This document shows, in pieces, positions 37,119-45,157 of a stretch of 64,000 nt of DNA (position 1 is the first letter of the stretch; each line of letters begins with the position of its first letter). The notes beneath the pieces were generated by a model. It was not told the origin of the DNA, ran no database searches, and worked only from the letters and a program-made list of their open reading frames with translations. The stretch spans positions 134,410 through 198,409 of the forward strand of contig NZ_CANLEA010000015.1 in assembly GCF_947489565.1 (NCBI RefSeq), given 5' to 3'. A program made the translations under genes and the position numbers. This DNA comes from an uncultured Kordia sp. (GTDB lineage Bacteria; Bacteroidota; Bacteroidia; Flavobacteriales; Flavobacteriaceae).

Positions 37119-37161
37119 CAAATCTAAACAGTTGCCATTTTTTAAAAAATGATATTGGTCA
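37119..37161 (-). promoter_or_regulatory. CRP-type operator plus perfect -7 box for a universal stress gene
   Basis: TGATATTGGTCA (37150-37161) is a TGA-N6-TCA core. Exactly 23 nt on, the minus strand reads TAGATTTG (37126-37119), a full match to TAnnTTTG. This third copy of the arrangement fixes the reading of the two others. Confidence 0.78.
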
Positions 37162-37184
37162 TGTTTGAAGCAAGCTAGTAAAAG

Positions 37185-38237
37185 CTAGTACATTTCCTGT
37201 AGCTGCTGATAATCAACAATTTTGATGTTTCTCCCTTCAATTTCAATGATGCCTTCTTTTTTAAAGCGAGAAAGTGTTCTGATGAGTGTTTCTGTGGCAA
37301 TTCCGGCAACACTTGCCAAATCGTTTCGTGAAATTTTGATTGGATCTTCCGGATTACGATTGAGTTTTTTTGCAAATTTTAAAATCGTAGTTGCTGTTTT
37401 TCGATGTACCGAACTGTATGCCATTTGCAATAACTGATCTTTGATGCCAGAAATATTATCCGTCAATAATTGAATTAATTCTAAGGTTACTTTATGATTT
37501 TTATCCAATACATCTACCAATTCACTTTTGGAAAGTCCCACAACTTCAGTAGCTTTTATGGCGGTTGCCGTTTCTTGGTACGGCATATTTTGTGTGAATG
37601 ATGTATAGCCAAACAAATCGTCATCTTTGTGCAACGCAGTGGTCAATTCTTTTCCTTGCTCGTCAAATTTGTGACATTTTACCACACCGTTGATGATTAG
37701 GTAAATATAGTTTGAGCTATGTCCTTCTTCATAAATAACTTCTTCTTTTGCAAAGTTGAAAATGGCACCATTATCATCAAAAAAGTTTTTCAAATCATTC
37801 AGATCTCGCAATTGATTGTCATCTTCTTTTTGCACATGACTTTCACGTTCATCTTTTAGAATGGCAGCTTTGGCGATTCGACTTTCAATGGCGCTTGTGA
37901 GTTCTTCTTCTTCAAAAGGTTTGGTAATATAATCGTCTGCGCCCAAATCCATTCCTTTTCGAATGTCTTGTCGCTCCGTTTTAGCAGATAAAAAGATAAA
38001 CGGAATGTATTTCGCGGTAGGTTCTTTAGACAAGGTTTCTAACACACCATAACCGTCCAATTCGGGCATCATAATATCGCAGACAATAATATGAATCGTT
38101 TGCGCATTTGCCAAGGCTTTTTCCACACCTATTTTCCCATTAGGCGCCGTAATGACTTCATAATTGGCAAGTTCTAATAACTCAGCAGTATTTTCTCGTA
38201 AGATAGTGTCATCTTCAATTAGTAATACTTTTTTCAT
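37185..38237 (-). CDS. Response regulator: receiver domain fused to CRP-family DNA-binding protein
   Basis: This 350-residue protein has a receiver domain at 1-120 with acidic pocket Asp9/Asp10, phosphoacceptor Asp54 (IIVCDIMMPELDG) and the conserved YITKPF lysine. A cyclic-nucleotide-binding-like barrel follows at about 150-265 (EEVIYEEGHSSNYIYLIING) and a Crp-type winged helix at about 275-345 (ISRNDLASVAGIATETLIRTLSRFKKEG). It lacks the N-terminal Cys cluster of FNR. The combination means phosphorylation, not oxygen sensing by Fe-S, should switch a CRP-type DNA-binding domain. Its helix resembles those recognising TGA-N6-TCA, and three such operators lie next door, so it is the likely regulator of the stress genes. 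Its ATG overlaps the stop of the kinase gene (4 nt). Confidence 0.92.
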   Translation of the reverse strand: MKKVLLIEDDTILRENTAELLELANYEVITAPNGKIGVEKALANAQTIHIIVCDIMMPELDGYGVLETLSKEPTAKYIPFIFLSAKTERQDIRKGMDLGADDYITKPFEEEELTSAIESRIAKAAILKDERESHVQKEDDNQLRDLNDLKNFFDDNGAIFNFAKEEVIYEEGHSSNYIYLIINGVVKCHKFDEQGKELTTALHKDDDLFGYTSFTQNMPYQETATAIKATEVVGLSKSELVDVLDKNHKVTLELIQLLTDNISGIKDQLLQMAYSSVHRKTATTILKFAKKLNRNPEDPIKISRNDLASVAGIATETLIRTLSRFKKEGIIEIEGRNIKIVDYQQLQEMY

Positions 38238-39457
38238 TGGATAGCTTTGTTTGGGATATTAATTGTGAATGTAGAGCCTATGTTTTCGGTACTTTCAAAG
38301 GAAATAGTTCCGTTCAAATTTTCCAAATGATTTTTTACAATGTTGAGACCAATTCCTGTACCTTGAACCAACAGTGCATTTTCTGCTCTAAAATAACGAT
38401 TGAATATATTTTTTTGTTCTTTTTCAGGAATACCAATACCGTTATCTTTTATGTTAAAAGTTGTGGTCGTTTCATTTTGAGTAATGATAATATCAATAAT
38501 GGTATTTTCTGAAGAATATTTAATGGCATTATTCACTAAATTTGACAACGCCAATTCGATAATTTTTTCATCTTGATACAGCGAAAAACCATCAATATCA
38601 TCCGGATAGTTGATTTGTTGTCCTTCTTTTAGTAGCATGTTGGCATTGTACACAACTTCATTCACAACTTTGCTCACTTTGAAGGTACTTAACTTATAAT
38701 TTACCTTTCCTTTTTCCAGTTTTTCAACTGATAAGAAATCGTTCAAAATATTATTTAAGTAATGAACTTTATCAGAAATGATTTTAATGTGTCTATCGCG
38801 TTTCGCCTGTTGTTCCGTGAGTTTATACTTTCCTAGCAACATAGAAGAAGTTAAAATGCTGCTCAATGGCGTTTTGAATTCGTGAGAAACCAAAGATAAA
38901 AACTTTGTCTTTAGTTCGTTGAGTTCTTGTTCTCTTTTCAAGGCCTTTTTTGCGTCATTTTCCGCTTGAATTCGCAGTTTGTTTTCGGCTTCTAACTCTG
39001 CAATGGTTTTGCTCAATTCTTGCGTACGTTGAATTACTTTTTGTTCCAAATCGGCATATAATTCCTGAATTTTGTCTTCTTGTTGCTTTCGTACTGTAAT
39101 ATCAATCACCAAAGCCATCACATAATGTGTGTCATTCACGGTAAAAGGATTCAAACCTGCTTCTACAGGAAATGTGTTTCCATCTTTTTTAGCGCCGTAT
39201 AAATCGCGGCCGTGTCCCATTTGACGACTTTCACGATGTTTCATAAAACTATTAAAATGCGCTCCATGTCCTGCATGATATCTTTGCGGAATTAAAATAT
39301 CTAGTGATTGTTGAATGAGTTCTTCTCGCGAATAGCCAAACATTTTTGCCGCAGCAGCATTTGCCTCCACAATTTTTTGTTGCGCATTCACAATCACAAC
39401 ACCTTCCGAAACGGCTTCCAAAAGGATGTTGAATATATCTTCTTCTTGTCGAAACAT
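38234..39457 (-). CDS. PAS-domain sensor histidine kinase, partner of the CRP-type regulator
   Basis: This is a 407-residue protein with no membrane segment, so it is probably cytoplasmic. A FixL-like PAS domain occupies about 8-125 (IVEANAAAAKMFGYSREEL, GRDLYGAKKDGNTFPVEAGL). A coiled coil leads to the dimerisation/phosphoacceptor helix (LVSHEFKTPLSSI, His near 192) and the catalytic ATPase domain with N box (LSNLVNNAIKYS), G1 (DNGIGIP) and G2 (GTGIGLNIVKNH). A heme-binding role cannot be read from sequence. The ATG overlap with the regulator gene supports a cognate pair. Confidence 0.92.
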   Translation of the reverse strand: MFRQEEDIFNILLEAVSEGVVIVNAQQKIVEANAAAAKMFGYSREELIQQSLDILIPQRYHAGHGAHFNSFMKHRESRQMGHGRDLYGAKKDGNTFPVEAGLNPFTVNDTHYVMALVIDITVRKQQEDKIQELYADLEQKVIQRTQELSKTIAELEAENKLRIQAENDAKKALKREQELNELKTKFLSLVSHEFKTPLSSILTSSMLLGKYKLTEQQAKRDRHIKIISDKVHYLNNILNDFLSVEKLEKGKVNYKLSTFKVSKVVNEVVYNANMLLKEGQQINYPDDIDGFSLYQDEKIIELALSNLVNNAIKYSSENTIIDIIITQNETTTTFNIKDNGIGIPEKEQKNIFNRYFRAENALLVQGTGIGLNIVKNHLENLNGTISFESTENIGSTFTINIPNKAIQ

Positions 39458-39510
39458 AGTACTTTTTAGCGGTCAATGGTCTAGTTTACGAAATTAGGAA
39501 AAAAATATAC

Positions 39511-39518
39511 CAAATCTA
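39511..39518 (-). promoter_or_regulatory. -7 box of the sensor kinase-regulator operon
   Basis: The minus strand reads TAGATTTG, a full match to the Bacteroidetes -7 consensus, about 54 bp before the kinase ATG. No TGA-N6-TCA operator is present, so the regulator operon seems not to use the operator type of its targets. Confidence 0.5.
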
Positions 39519-39636
39519 TGGTGTCACGAAGTATTTGAAACCAAAAAAATCCACCAAAATACATTGATGGATTTTAAAAAAAATATAATGAAGAATTTTA
39601 TGTTACAAACAAATAGCTATTCATTTGTACTTAAAA

Positions 39637-39879
39637 TTAGTTACAACAGTTGGTTTCTACTGTTCCCGTTCCCACAGGGCATCCGTTACAACTTCCTGCT
39701 GCATCATCAAGACAAAATGATTGAACAGTATCTGAACATGCTGTAGGTTCATGTGAGTTTTGAACACAAGCACCAGGAGCAGTTTTTTTTCCACCCATAC
39801 CTACTATTCTACTAGTATTTGATAGGTTTACAATTGATTTTTTGTTTAAAGCTAAATTTTTAAGCTGCTTTTTTTTCAT
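39637..39879 (-). CDS. Class I lanthipeptide-like RiPP precursor, 80 aa, 7 Cys
   Basis: The leader reads KKKQLKNLALNKKSIVNL, the conserved form of flavobacterial class I lanthipeptide-like precursors. A Gly-Gly (VGMGG, ending at residue 30) may mark the leader end. The ~50-residue core has seven Cys plus many Ser/Thr (AGSCNGCPVGTGTVETNCCN), which would suit lanthionine rings. No LanB, LanC, protease or transporter gene is near, so modification would depend on enzymes from elsewhere. It lies alone between the kinase and a lipoprotein operon. Confidence 0.78.
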   Translation of the reverse strand: MKKKQLKNLALNKKSIVNLSNTSRIVGMGGKKTAPGACVQNSHEPTACSDTVQSFCLDDAAGSCNGCPVGTGTVETNCCN

Positions 39880-40043
39880 AATAATTATAGTTTAAGTTAA
39901 ATTTTAAAATGTGGTTTCAACAGTAGTTTTAACTGTTTTACTTAGTAAAGATGCACAGAGAAACCCTAGCAAACAATAGTAAATGCATAAGTGTATCCAT
40001 TTAATTCATACTCGATATCAAATCAAAATAAAGCATAAAAAAA

Positions 40044-40071
40044 AGCCGCTTATCATTGTCATAAGCGGCTT
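40044..40071 (-). terminator. Rho-independent terminator of the paired lipoprotein genes
   Basis: Stem AGCCGCTTAT / ATAAGCGGCT with a seven-base loop; on the minus strand it runs into a long T tract. It follows the gene ending at 40097. Confidence 0.85.
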
Positions 40072-40096
40072 AACATATGTGAAATATTATGGGTAG

Positions 40097-40906
40097 TTAA
40101 TAGTCTAAAAAGTCTGTAAAATCAACAATGTCGTTGTATTGAGTATAATTGCAATCGATACCACCAATTGTAGTGTTTGTATTTCTATACGGACGTGCAA
40201 TAATGATATTGTCATTGTTTTGAATGTATCTATCATTCACAATAACATTGTCTGTGAAAAAATATTCACCATCAATAAGTTGTTCATTATAATAACGAAT
40301 AATTCCGTCATTAAGGTTTTTATCAGTCATTGAATGTCCCGCTGATGTAATGCTAAACTGTCCAGCAAAAACCATTGATTTAGGAAAGTATAATTCAATA
40401 CAGTTTTCAGTAAGAATATAGTCCATGAAAAAAGGAATATAATCAATCGTAATGCCTACAGCTATTGTTGTATTATTTGGAATAGCTTCTCCATCATCAA
40501 TTCCTTGTGGCGGCGGATTAGGTCTTGTTTTATCTACATTCGGATTTCCTTGCATTCCTTCTGTGATGTTTAAGTAATCTCCAATATAACCAATGAATTC
40601 AAAATGAAAAGCAGAACCTTCTACTAATAAGTCACTTAGTTTTATAACGCGATTTCCGTTTTGTAATAATGTAGCTACTTCATGTTGTGCTTCCGAATTA
40701 TGACGCAATACATAGCCAGTTATAAACGCTGTCCAACGTAAGTTAATTTCCATGATTTCTCGTTCCGTATAGCTGTTGTTTATTGCGCGTAAACTTTTGG
40801 TGATTACGGGAGTTTTTGCCGCTGTTTCTTCTTCGTTTTGTATTTCTTCTTTTTGACAAGAAAATATAAAAATGAAGAGAAGTAAAGAAAATAATACCTT
40901 TTTCAT
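40097..40906 (-). CDS. Lipoprotein of unknown function (paralogue of the gene at 40925)
   Basis: This 269-residue protein has a lipoprotein signal peptide with lipobox FSC (Cys17) followed by QKEEIQNEEE. Blocks shared with the neighbour are YTEREIMEINLRWTAFITGY, VATLLQNGNRVIKL, TRPNPPPQGI, CIELYFPKSMVFAGQF, NDGIIRYY and a C-terminal YTQYNDIVDFTDFLDY. The conserved ENCIELYFPKS and DCNYTQY segments contain single Cys residues. No known family is recognised. It lies 18 nt from its paralogue, likely as an operon. Confidence 0.75.
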   Translation of the reverse strand: MKKVLFSLLLFIFIFSCQKEEIQNEEETAAKTPVITKSLRAINNSYTEREIMEINLRWTAFITGYVLRHNSEAQHEVATLLQNGNRVIKLSDLLVEGSAFHFEFIGYIGDYLNITEGMQGNPNVDKTRPNPPPQGIDDGEAIPNNTTIAVGITIDYIPFFMDYILTENCIELYFPKSMVFAGQFSITSAGHSMTDKNLNDGIIRYYNEQLIDGEYFFTDNVIVNDRYIQNNDNIIIARPYRNTNTTIGGIDCNYTQYNDIVDFTDFLDY

Positions 40907-40924
40907 AATGCAATTTTCGTTAAT

Positions 40925-41704
40925 TTAATAGTCTAAAAAATCTGTGAAATCGGCAATGTCGCTGTATTGTGTATAACTGCAATCGGTGCCACCAATTGGA
41001 GAATTTAAGTTTTTATACGGACGCGCAATAATGATATTGTCACGGTTTTGAACGTATGCATCATTCACAGTTACTTCGTGTGTTGTGGAGTATAATAAAG
41101 TACCATTTGTGTTTACGGTTAATGGACTAAAATAACGAATAATTCCATCGTTAGAATCGTCTGTAGCATTCATTGGATGTCCTGTGGTTGTGATATTAAA
41201 TTCTCCAACGAAAACCATTGATTTCGGGAAATATAATTCAATACAATGCTCATTTAGAATATAATTCATAAAGGCAGCCGTTAGGTTTGAATGTCCACCT
41301 CCAATTCCTTGTGGCGGCGGATTTGGGCGCGTTTTATCGTGATTCGGATACCCCATGAATAAATACCAATCGGTAAATTCTTGAAACTTATTTTCAAATG
41401 CAGAATTGTTTCCAAATAGTTGATGTAATTTAATCACATTGTTTCCATTTTGAAGCAACGCTGCAACTTCAAGCCGTGAAGCTGGATCATTTCTTAGGAC
41501 GCTTCCTGTGATATAGGAAGTCCATTTTAGATTAATTTCTAATATTTCTCGTTGGGTATAATCATTGGCTGTCGTGCCAAAACTTTTGGGAGTTATCTCC
41601 GTTTTTGTATTGTCTATTGCTTGTTCTTCTTCGTTTTGAATGCTTTCTTTTTGACAAGAAAAAACGAGAATAAGTAACAGCAATGCGCCTGCTATTTTTT
41701 TCAT
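40925..41704 (-). CDS. Lipoprotein of unknown function (paralogue of the gene at 40097)
   Basis: This 259-residue protein has lipobox FSC (Cys17) and continues QKESIQNEEE. It shares with its neighbour YTQREILEINLKWTSYITG, VAALLQNGNNVIKL, TRPNPPPQG, HCIELYFPKSMVFVGEF, DDSNDGIIRYF and YTQYSDIADFTDFLDY. Identity is highest at both ends and lowest in the middle, where insertions differ (a short Gly/His-rich GGHSNL versus a longer segment). Function unknown; surface or periplasmic location is expected. Confidence 0.75.
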   Translation of the reverse strand: MKKIAGALLLLILVFSCQKESIQNEEEQAIDNTKTEITPKSFGTTANDYTQREILEINLKWTSYITGSVLRNDPASRLEVAALLQNGNNVIKLHQLFGNNSAFENKFQEFTDWYLFMGYPNHDKTRPNPPPQGIGGGHSNLTAAFMNYILNEHCIELYFPKSMVFVGEFNITTTGHPMNATDDSNDGIIRYFSPLTVNTNGTLLYSTTHEVTVNDAYVQNRDNIIIARPYKNLNSPIGGTDCSYTQYSDIADFTDFLDY

Positions 41705-41827
41705 AATGCAATTGTTTTAAGGGATGAAATTTATCTAAAATAGAATTATTTTGTCACAAAAAGCAATTATTGTGATAAGTGTAAAGCGTGACTTCATAAG
41801 TGTAGTCGGTTGCTTCATACTTGTATA

Positions 41828-42571
41828 CTAACCGAATATTTTTTCGAGCGCATACAATTTTCTACGGTTAGAAACCGGAACTTTGATATCTGAAGCTAGC
41901 ATGAGTACGCCGCTTTTATCATATTTTATTACATGTTTTTTATTGACAATATAGGAATGATGACAGCGTATAAATAATTCGGGAGAGAGTAATTCCTCTA
42001 TCTTTTTTAAAGGTTTGGAAATCATGACTTTTTCTGAGTCTTTGATGTAAAAAGTAGTGTAATTTCCATCGGAACGACAGTACAAAATGTTTTTTTCATA
42101 AACCGCATATACAGCGTCAGACGTTTTTAAGATGATTCTTTTTTCTTTGACACCTTCAAAAAAGTCTTGTGAAACTTCGATCAACTTGTCCAAAGGATTT
42201 TCCTGATTTTTTACGGCAATGGCTTTTTCAATGGCTTCTATAAATTCGTCTTCGTCTACAGGTTTTAAAATATAATCCAAAGCGCCAACTTTAATGGCTT
42301 TGATGGCATTATCGTCAAACCCTGTGATGAAAATTACGTGGAAGTTTTTGGGTTCGATTTCTGCCAAAATATCAAAACCTGTTCCGTTTCCTAAGTGAAT
42401 GTCAAGCAGTATTAAATCGGGATTTAGATTTTTTATTTGAGCAATTCCTTCGGTTACATTTGAAGCTTCGCCAGCCACTAAAACAGTCTCACCAAAATGT
42501 TCTTGAAGCATTTCTTTTAGGTCGTTACGAATACCAGCTTCGTCATCAATTATAAGGGTTTTAATTTTCAT
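41828..42571 (-). CDS. LytTR-type response regulator
   Basis: This 247-residue protein has a receiver domain with Asp9/Asp10, phosphoacceptor Asp57 (LILLDIHLGNGTGFDIL) and a YILKPVDEDEF lysine. A LytTR DNA-binding domain follows from about 140 to the end (DAVYAVYEKNILYCRSDGNYT, MISKPLKKIEELL, FIRCHHSYIVNKKHV). LytTR regulators bind as dimers to direct repeats and often regulate envelope or secreted factors. The 11-nt overlap with the kinase gene shows that they are co-translated. Confidence 0.92.
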   Translation of the reverse strand: MKIKTLIIDDEAGIRNDLKEMLQEHFGETVLVAGEASNVTEGIAQIKNLNPDLILLDIHLGNGTGFDILAEIEPKNFHVIFITGFDDNAIKAIKVGALDYILKPVDEDEFIEAIEKAIAVKNQENPLDKLIEVSQDFFEGVKEKRIILKTSDAVYAVYEKNILYCRSDGNYTTFYIKDSEKVMISKPLKKIEELLSPELFIRCHHSYIVNKKHVIKYDKSGVLMLASDIKVPVSNRRKLYALEKIFG

Positions 42572-44408
42572 CAGAAAGTTTATAAGGGATTGCTAAGGTA
42601 ACTAAAACTCCTGTTTTAGAAGTAGTGTTTGTTTGGATGGAAACTTCTTTTTTAGTGGCTTTTTTTAAAAAATCACGAATCAATTTGATAGAAGTCGAGT
42701 TTTTAAACGTGTTTTCATTGTACACTAAACCTTTGCCATTATCACGAATTTCACAGACAATATATGCATCTTTTTTAGCGAAATTTAAGGTGATGAATCC
42801 TTCTTGTTCAATATCTGCAAAACCATGCTCAATGCTGTTTTCTATAAATGGTTGGAGTAACATGGGCGGAATAAAAATGAGATCGTCTTCGTGCATGTTT
42901 TCATACTGAAATTCATATTGAAATTTCTCTGGAAAACGCAGCAATTGAAAGTCCATGTATTTTTTGAGTGCATCAATTTCTTTGTCGAAACGAATGTAGT
43001 TTTGAGTCGAATTCTCTAGAATTAAACGTAACAATCGCGAAAATTTGAGTAAATGCTTTTTCGCTTCTTCCTTGCTATGTTTGATCGTATTTTGAATAGA
43101 GTAGAGGACATTTGAGGTAAAATGCGGATTCATCTGACTTCTCAACAAACGTTGCTGCATTTGTAGATGACGTTGTTGAAAGCGTAGTTTCTTACTTCGG
43201 TAATACAGAATTCCACCGAAAACAATTAAAAATAAGATTCCAAACAATAAAAATAAGCTGTTGCGCAAGCGAATGTTTTTCAATTCTGTATTTCGTTGCT
43301 GTTGAAAAAGGAGTTCTTCTTTTGCGGCGGCTGCTTTTAACGCCAATAATTCAGATTCGTATTTGTTTCTATAGGCTTTGTTTTGGTTGTCTAACAAACG
43401 ATCTAATTCATCTTCTATAGTTGCGATGGATTTTTTTTGTTCGTTTGCCAATCGAAGTTGATATTTTAGAATATTTCGTTGATAATCCGTTGGTAATTGT
43501 TCAAAATTTTGTCCTTTGGCAGAATCTAAATATTTCTGTGCTTTGTCAAAATCTTTTTCAATGATATAGGCTTCTGCGATGTTGGAATAACTATTTGCCA
43601 AGAGTTCATTCTTATCAAAAAAAGTCAAGAGTTTTACATTTTCGAGCGATTTCTTATAGTTTTTAATCGCGTTTTTAAAATCGTCTTGATAAAAATCATA
43701 AATACCTCTAGACGAATAGACTTGTCGTTTTAAGTCGTTCGTTAACAACGAATCTTGTTTTATTAAATCATCCAACAAAGTCACACCTTCCTCTTCACGA
43801 TTCAATTCGTATAAAATATTGTAACGATTGAGTAATTCTTGATGATTTGTGAGTTTCAATTCAGGATTTTTGGTAATGATCTCAATGCGTTGTTGATTCG
43901 CGTTGAGCGCTTTATCAAATTCATATGTTGCGGTGTAAATTTCTTCTAAAAAGAAAAAATAATATCCTGTATTTAATGGATCATTTTCAAAGTCAATCTT
44001 TTCCTTAAATGCATCAGTCAAAGCTTTACAATCGCCATATTTCCCTAAGCTTTTAAACGTTTCAAAGGCAATAAAGTACTGATAAAATTGTCTGGAATTC
44101 ATAGCAGAATGCTGCACCTTTTTAGTTGCATTATAAAAATACGTAGCAGCAGTGTCTACTTCACTTTTTTTTCGGTAATAAACTCCAAATGCAAATAAAT
44201 TTTCTGCTTGAAGCGAATCTGAAATAGAAGGATATTCTTGAATTAATTTGTCAACTTCTTGAAGATAGTACAGCGTAGCTTCTAAAGTGGTGTCTTGCGC
44301 TTTCTTTTGAAGTGAAATAATTTTTCCTGTAATGTCGTTAGTATTTAGCTTTTTTTGGCAACTAAATAGTGTAATTAGAAAGAGTATACAGAGAAAATTT
44401 TTTGACAT
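42561..44408 (-). CDS. TPR-containing LytS-type sensor histidine kinase (lipoprotein-like start)
   Basis: This 615-residue protein begins with a signal-like helix and lipobox FSC (FLITLFSCQKK). TPR-like helices span about 30-330 (IKNYKKSLENVKLL, EAYIIEKDFDKAQKYL). A coiled coil and one membrane segment follow (~375-395, SLFLLFGILFLIVFGGILYY), then the LytS-type kinase region with QMNPHFTSNVLYSIQNTI (His near 429) and an ATPase domain with PMLLQPFIENSIEHGF and RDNGKG. Lipidated N-terminus plus periplasmic TPR is common among Bacteroidota kinases of this class; the ligand is unknown. It pairs with the LytTR regulator downstream. Confidence 0.9.
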   Translation of the reverse strand: MSKNFLCILFLITLFSCQKKLNTNDITGKIISLQKKAQDTTLEATLYYLQEVDKLIQEYPSISDSLQAENLFAFGVYYRKKSEVDTAATYFYNATKKVQHSAMNSRQFYQYFIAFETFKSLGKYGDCKALTDAFKEKIDFENDPLNTGYYFFFLEEIYTATYEFDKALNANQQRIEIITKNPELKLTNHQELLNRYNILYELNREEEGVTLLDDLIKQDSLLTNDLKRQVYSSRGIYDFYQDDFKNAIKNYKKSLENVKLLTFFDKNELLANSYSNIAEAYIIEKDFDKAQKYLDSAKGQNFEQLPTDYQRNILKYQLRLANEQKKSIATIEDELDRLLDNQNKAYRNKYESELLALKAAAAKEELLFQQQRNTELKNIRLRNSLFLLFGILFLIVFGGILYYRSKKLRFQQRHLQMQQRLLRSQMNPHFTSNVLYSIQNTIKHSKEEAKKHLLKFSRLLRLILENSTQNYIRFDKEIDALKKYMDFQLLRFPEKFQYEFQYENMHEDDLIFIPPMLLQPFIENSIEHGFADIEQEGFITLNFAKKDAYIVCEIRDNGKGLVYNENTFKNSTSIKLIRDFLKKATKKEVSIQTNTTSKTGVLVTLAIPYKLSDEN

Positions 44409-44593
44409 ATTGTAAACATAGGAAAAAAAATGTAGAATAGTTGCGATTACGATATCATCAGCAAATACAATCCGTACAATAGATGTAAAAGATATACAAT
44501 AGTTGGGTTGAACAGTAACTATAGCTTCTAGCTAGTTTTTTATATCATCTATATACTAGGAAGAACTGAAGTTATGGATTCTTAATCATACAG

Positions 44594-44618
44594 AAAGCGA
44601 GCCATAAGAGCTCGCTTT
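44594..44618 (-). terminator. Rho-independent terminator after the 118-aa gene
   Basis: Nine-bp stem AAAGCGAGC / GCTCGCTTT around a seven-base loop, downstream of the gene ending at 44642 on the minus strand. Confidence 0.8.
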
Positions 44619-44641
44619 TGTATATTATATTTTGGCGTAGT

Positions 44642-44998
44642 CTAACTCGCTTCTACAATATTTAATGTATACATTGGATCTTCAGCATCATTTACAGCAA
44701 ACTCAATAGAATTTACTTGAAAGTCTTCCCAATCGCTTGGATCAATTGGCCAGCCACCAATTTGATTGTAATCTTTGTCAAATACCATAAATAGTGGATA
44801 ATTAAAATCTTTGGTTCCGACCGCTACACCACCGAATACAAAAACACCATCAGAAAACTGAGCATACGAAGCTGCTAAAAAGTTTCCTTCGGTAATACCT
44901 TGTGGAATTTTATATTTTGATGGATTTTGCATCATGTCTGTCCAAATATTTTTTCCGTTTTTTGGAATAGTCATTGTTGCTTCTAATGTTGTTGCCAT
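44642..44998 (-). CDS. Hypothetical protein, 118 aa
   Basis: It has no signal peptide, membrane segment or recognised family. The protein is rich in aromatic residues and strands (FLAASYAQFSDGVFVFGGVAVG, NYPLFMVFDKDYNQIGGWPI, DPMYTLNIVEAS). A start at 44998 is supported by a -7 box at 45022-45029. It has its own terminator. It lies beside a GH64-like protein that also lacks a signal peptide; whether they work together is not known. Confidence 0.7.
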   Translation of the reverse strand: MATTLEATMTIPKNGKNIWTDMMQNPSKYKIPQGITEGNFLAASYAQFSDGVFVFGGVAVGTKDFNYPLFMVFDKDYNQIGGWPIDPSDWEDFQVNSIEFAVNDAEDPMYTLNIVEAS

Positions 44999-45021
44999 GG
45001 TTGATTTTTTAATGATTTTAT

Positions 45022-45029
45022 CAAATTTA
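45022..45029 (-). promoter_or_regulatory. -7 box for the 118-aa gene
   Basis: The minus strand reads TAAATTTG, matching TAnnTTTG, about 24 bp upstream of the ATG at 44998. The -33 element is not clear. Confidence 0.45.
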
Positions 45030-45103
45030 CAGGTAATTCTTGTGAAGAAATAGCGTATAAATACCTCATTTTGAATTTAATTCATTTTGTGTAGGATCAT
45101 AAA

Positions 45104-45129
45104 AAAAGCGAACTTCTCAGCTCGCTTTT
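45104..45129 (-). terminator. Rho-independent terminator after the GH64-like gene
   Basis: Eight-bp stem AAAAGCGA / TCGCTTTT around a ten-base loop, followed on the minus strand by further T residues. It is similar in sequence to the terminator at 44594. Confidence 0.75.
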
Positions 45130-45157
45130 CAAATTGTAAATAATAATTAGGTAGGAG

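Noticed and set aside
38234-39457. Heme-binding oxygen sensor of FixL type
   Set aside because: The PAS domain resembles FixL, but the heme-ligand histidine cannot be placed by eye, so no claim is made.
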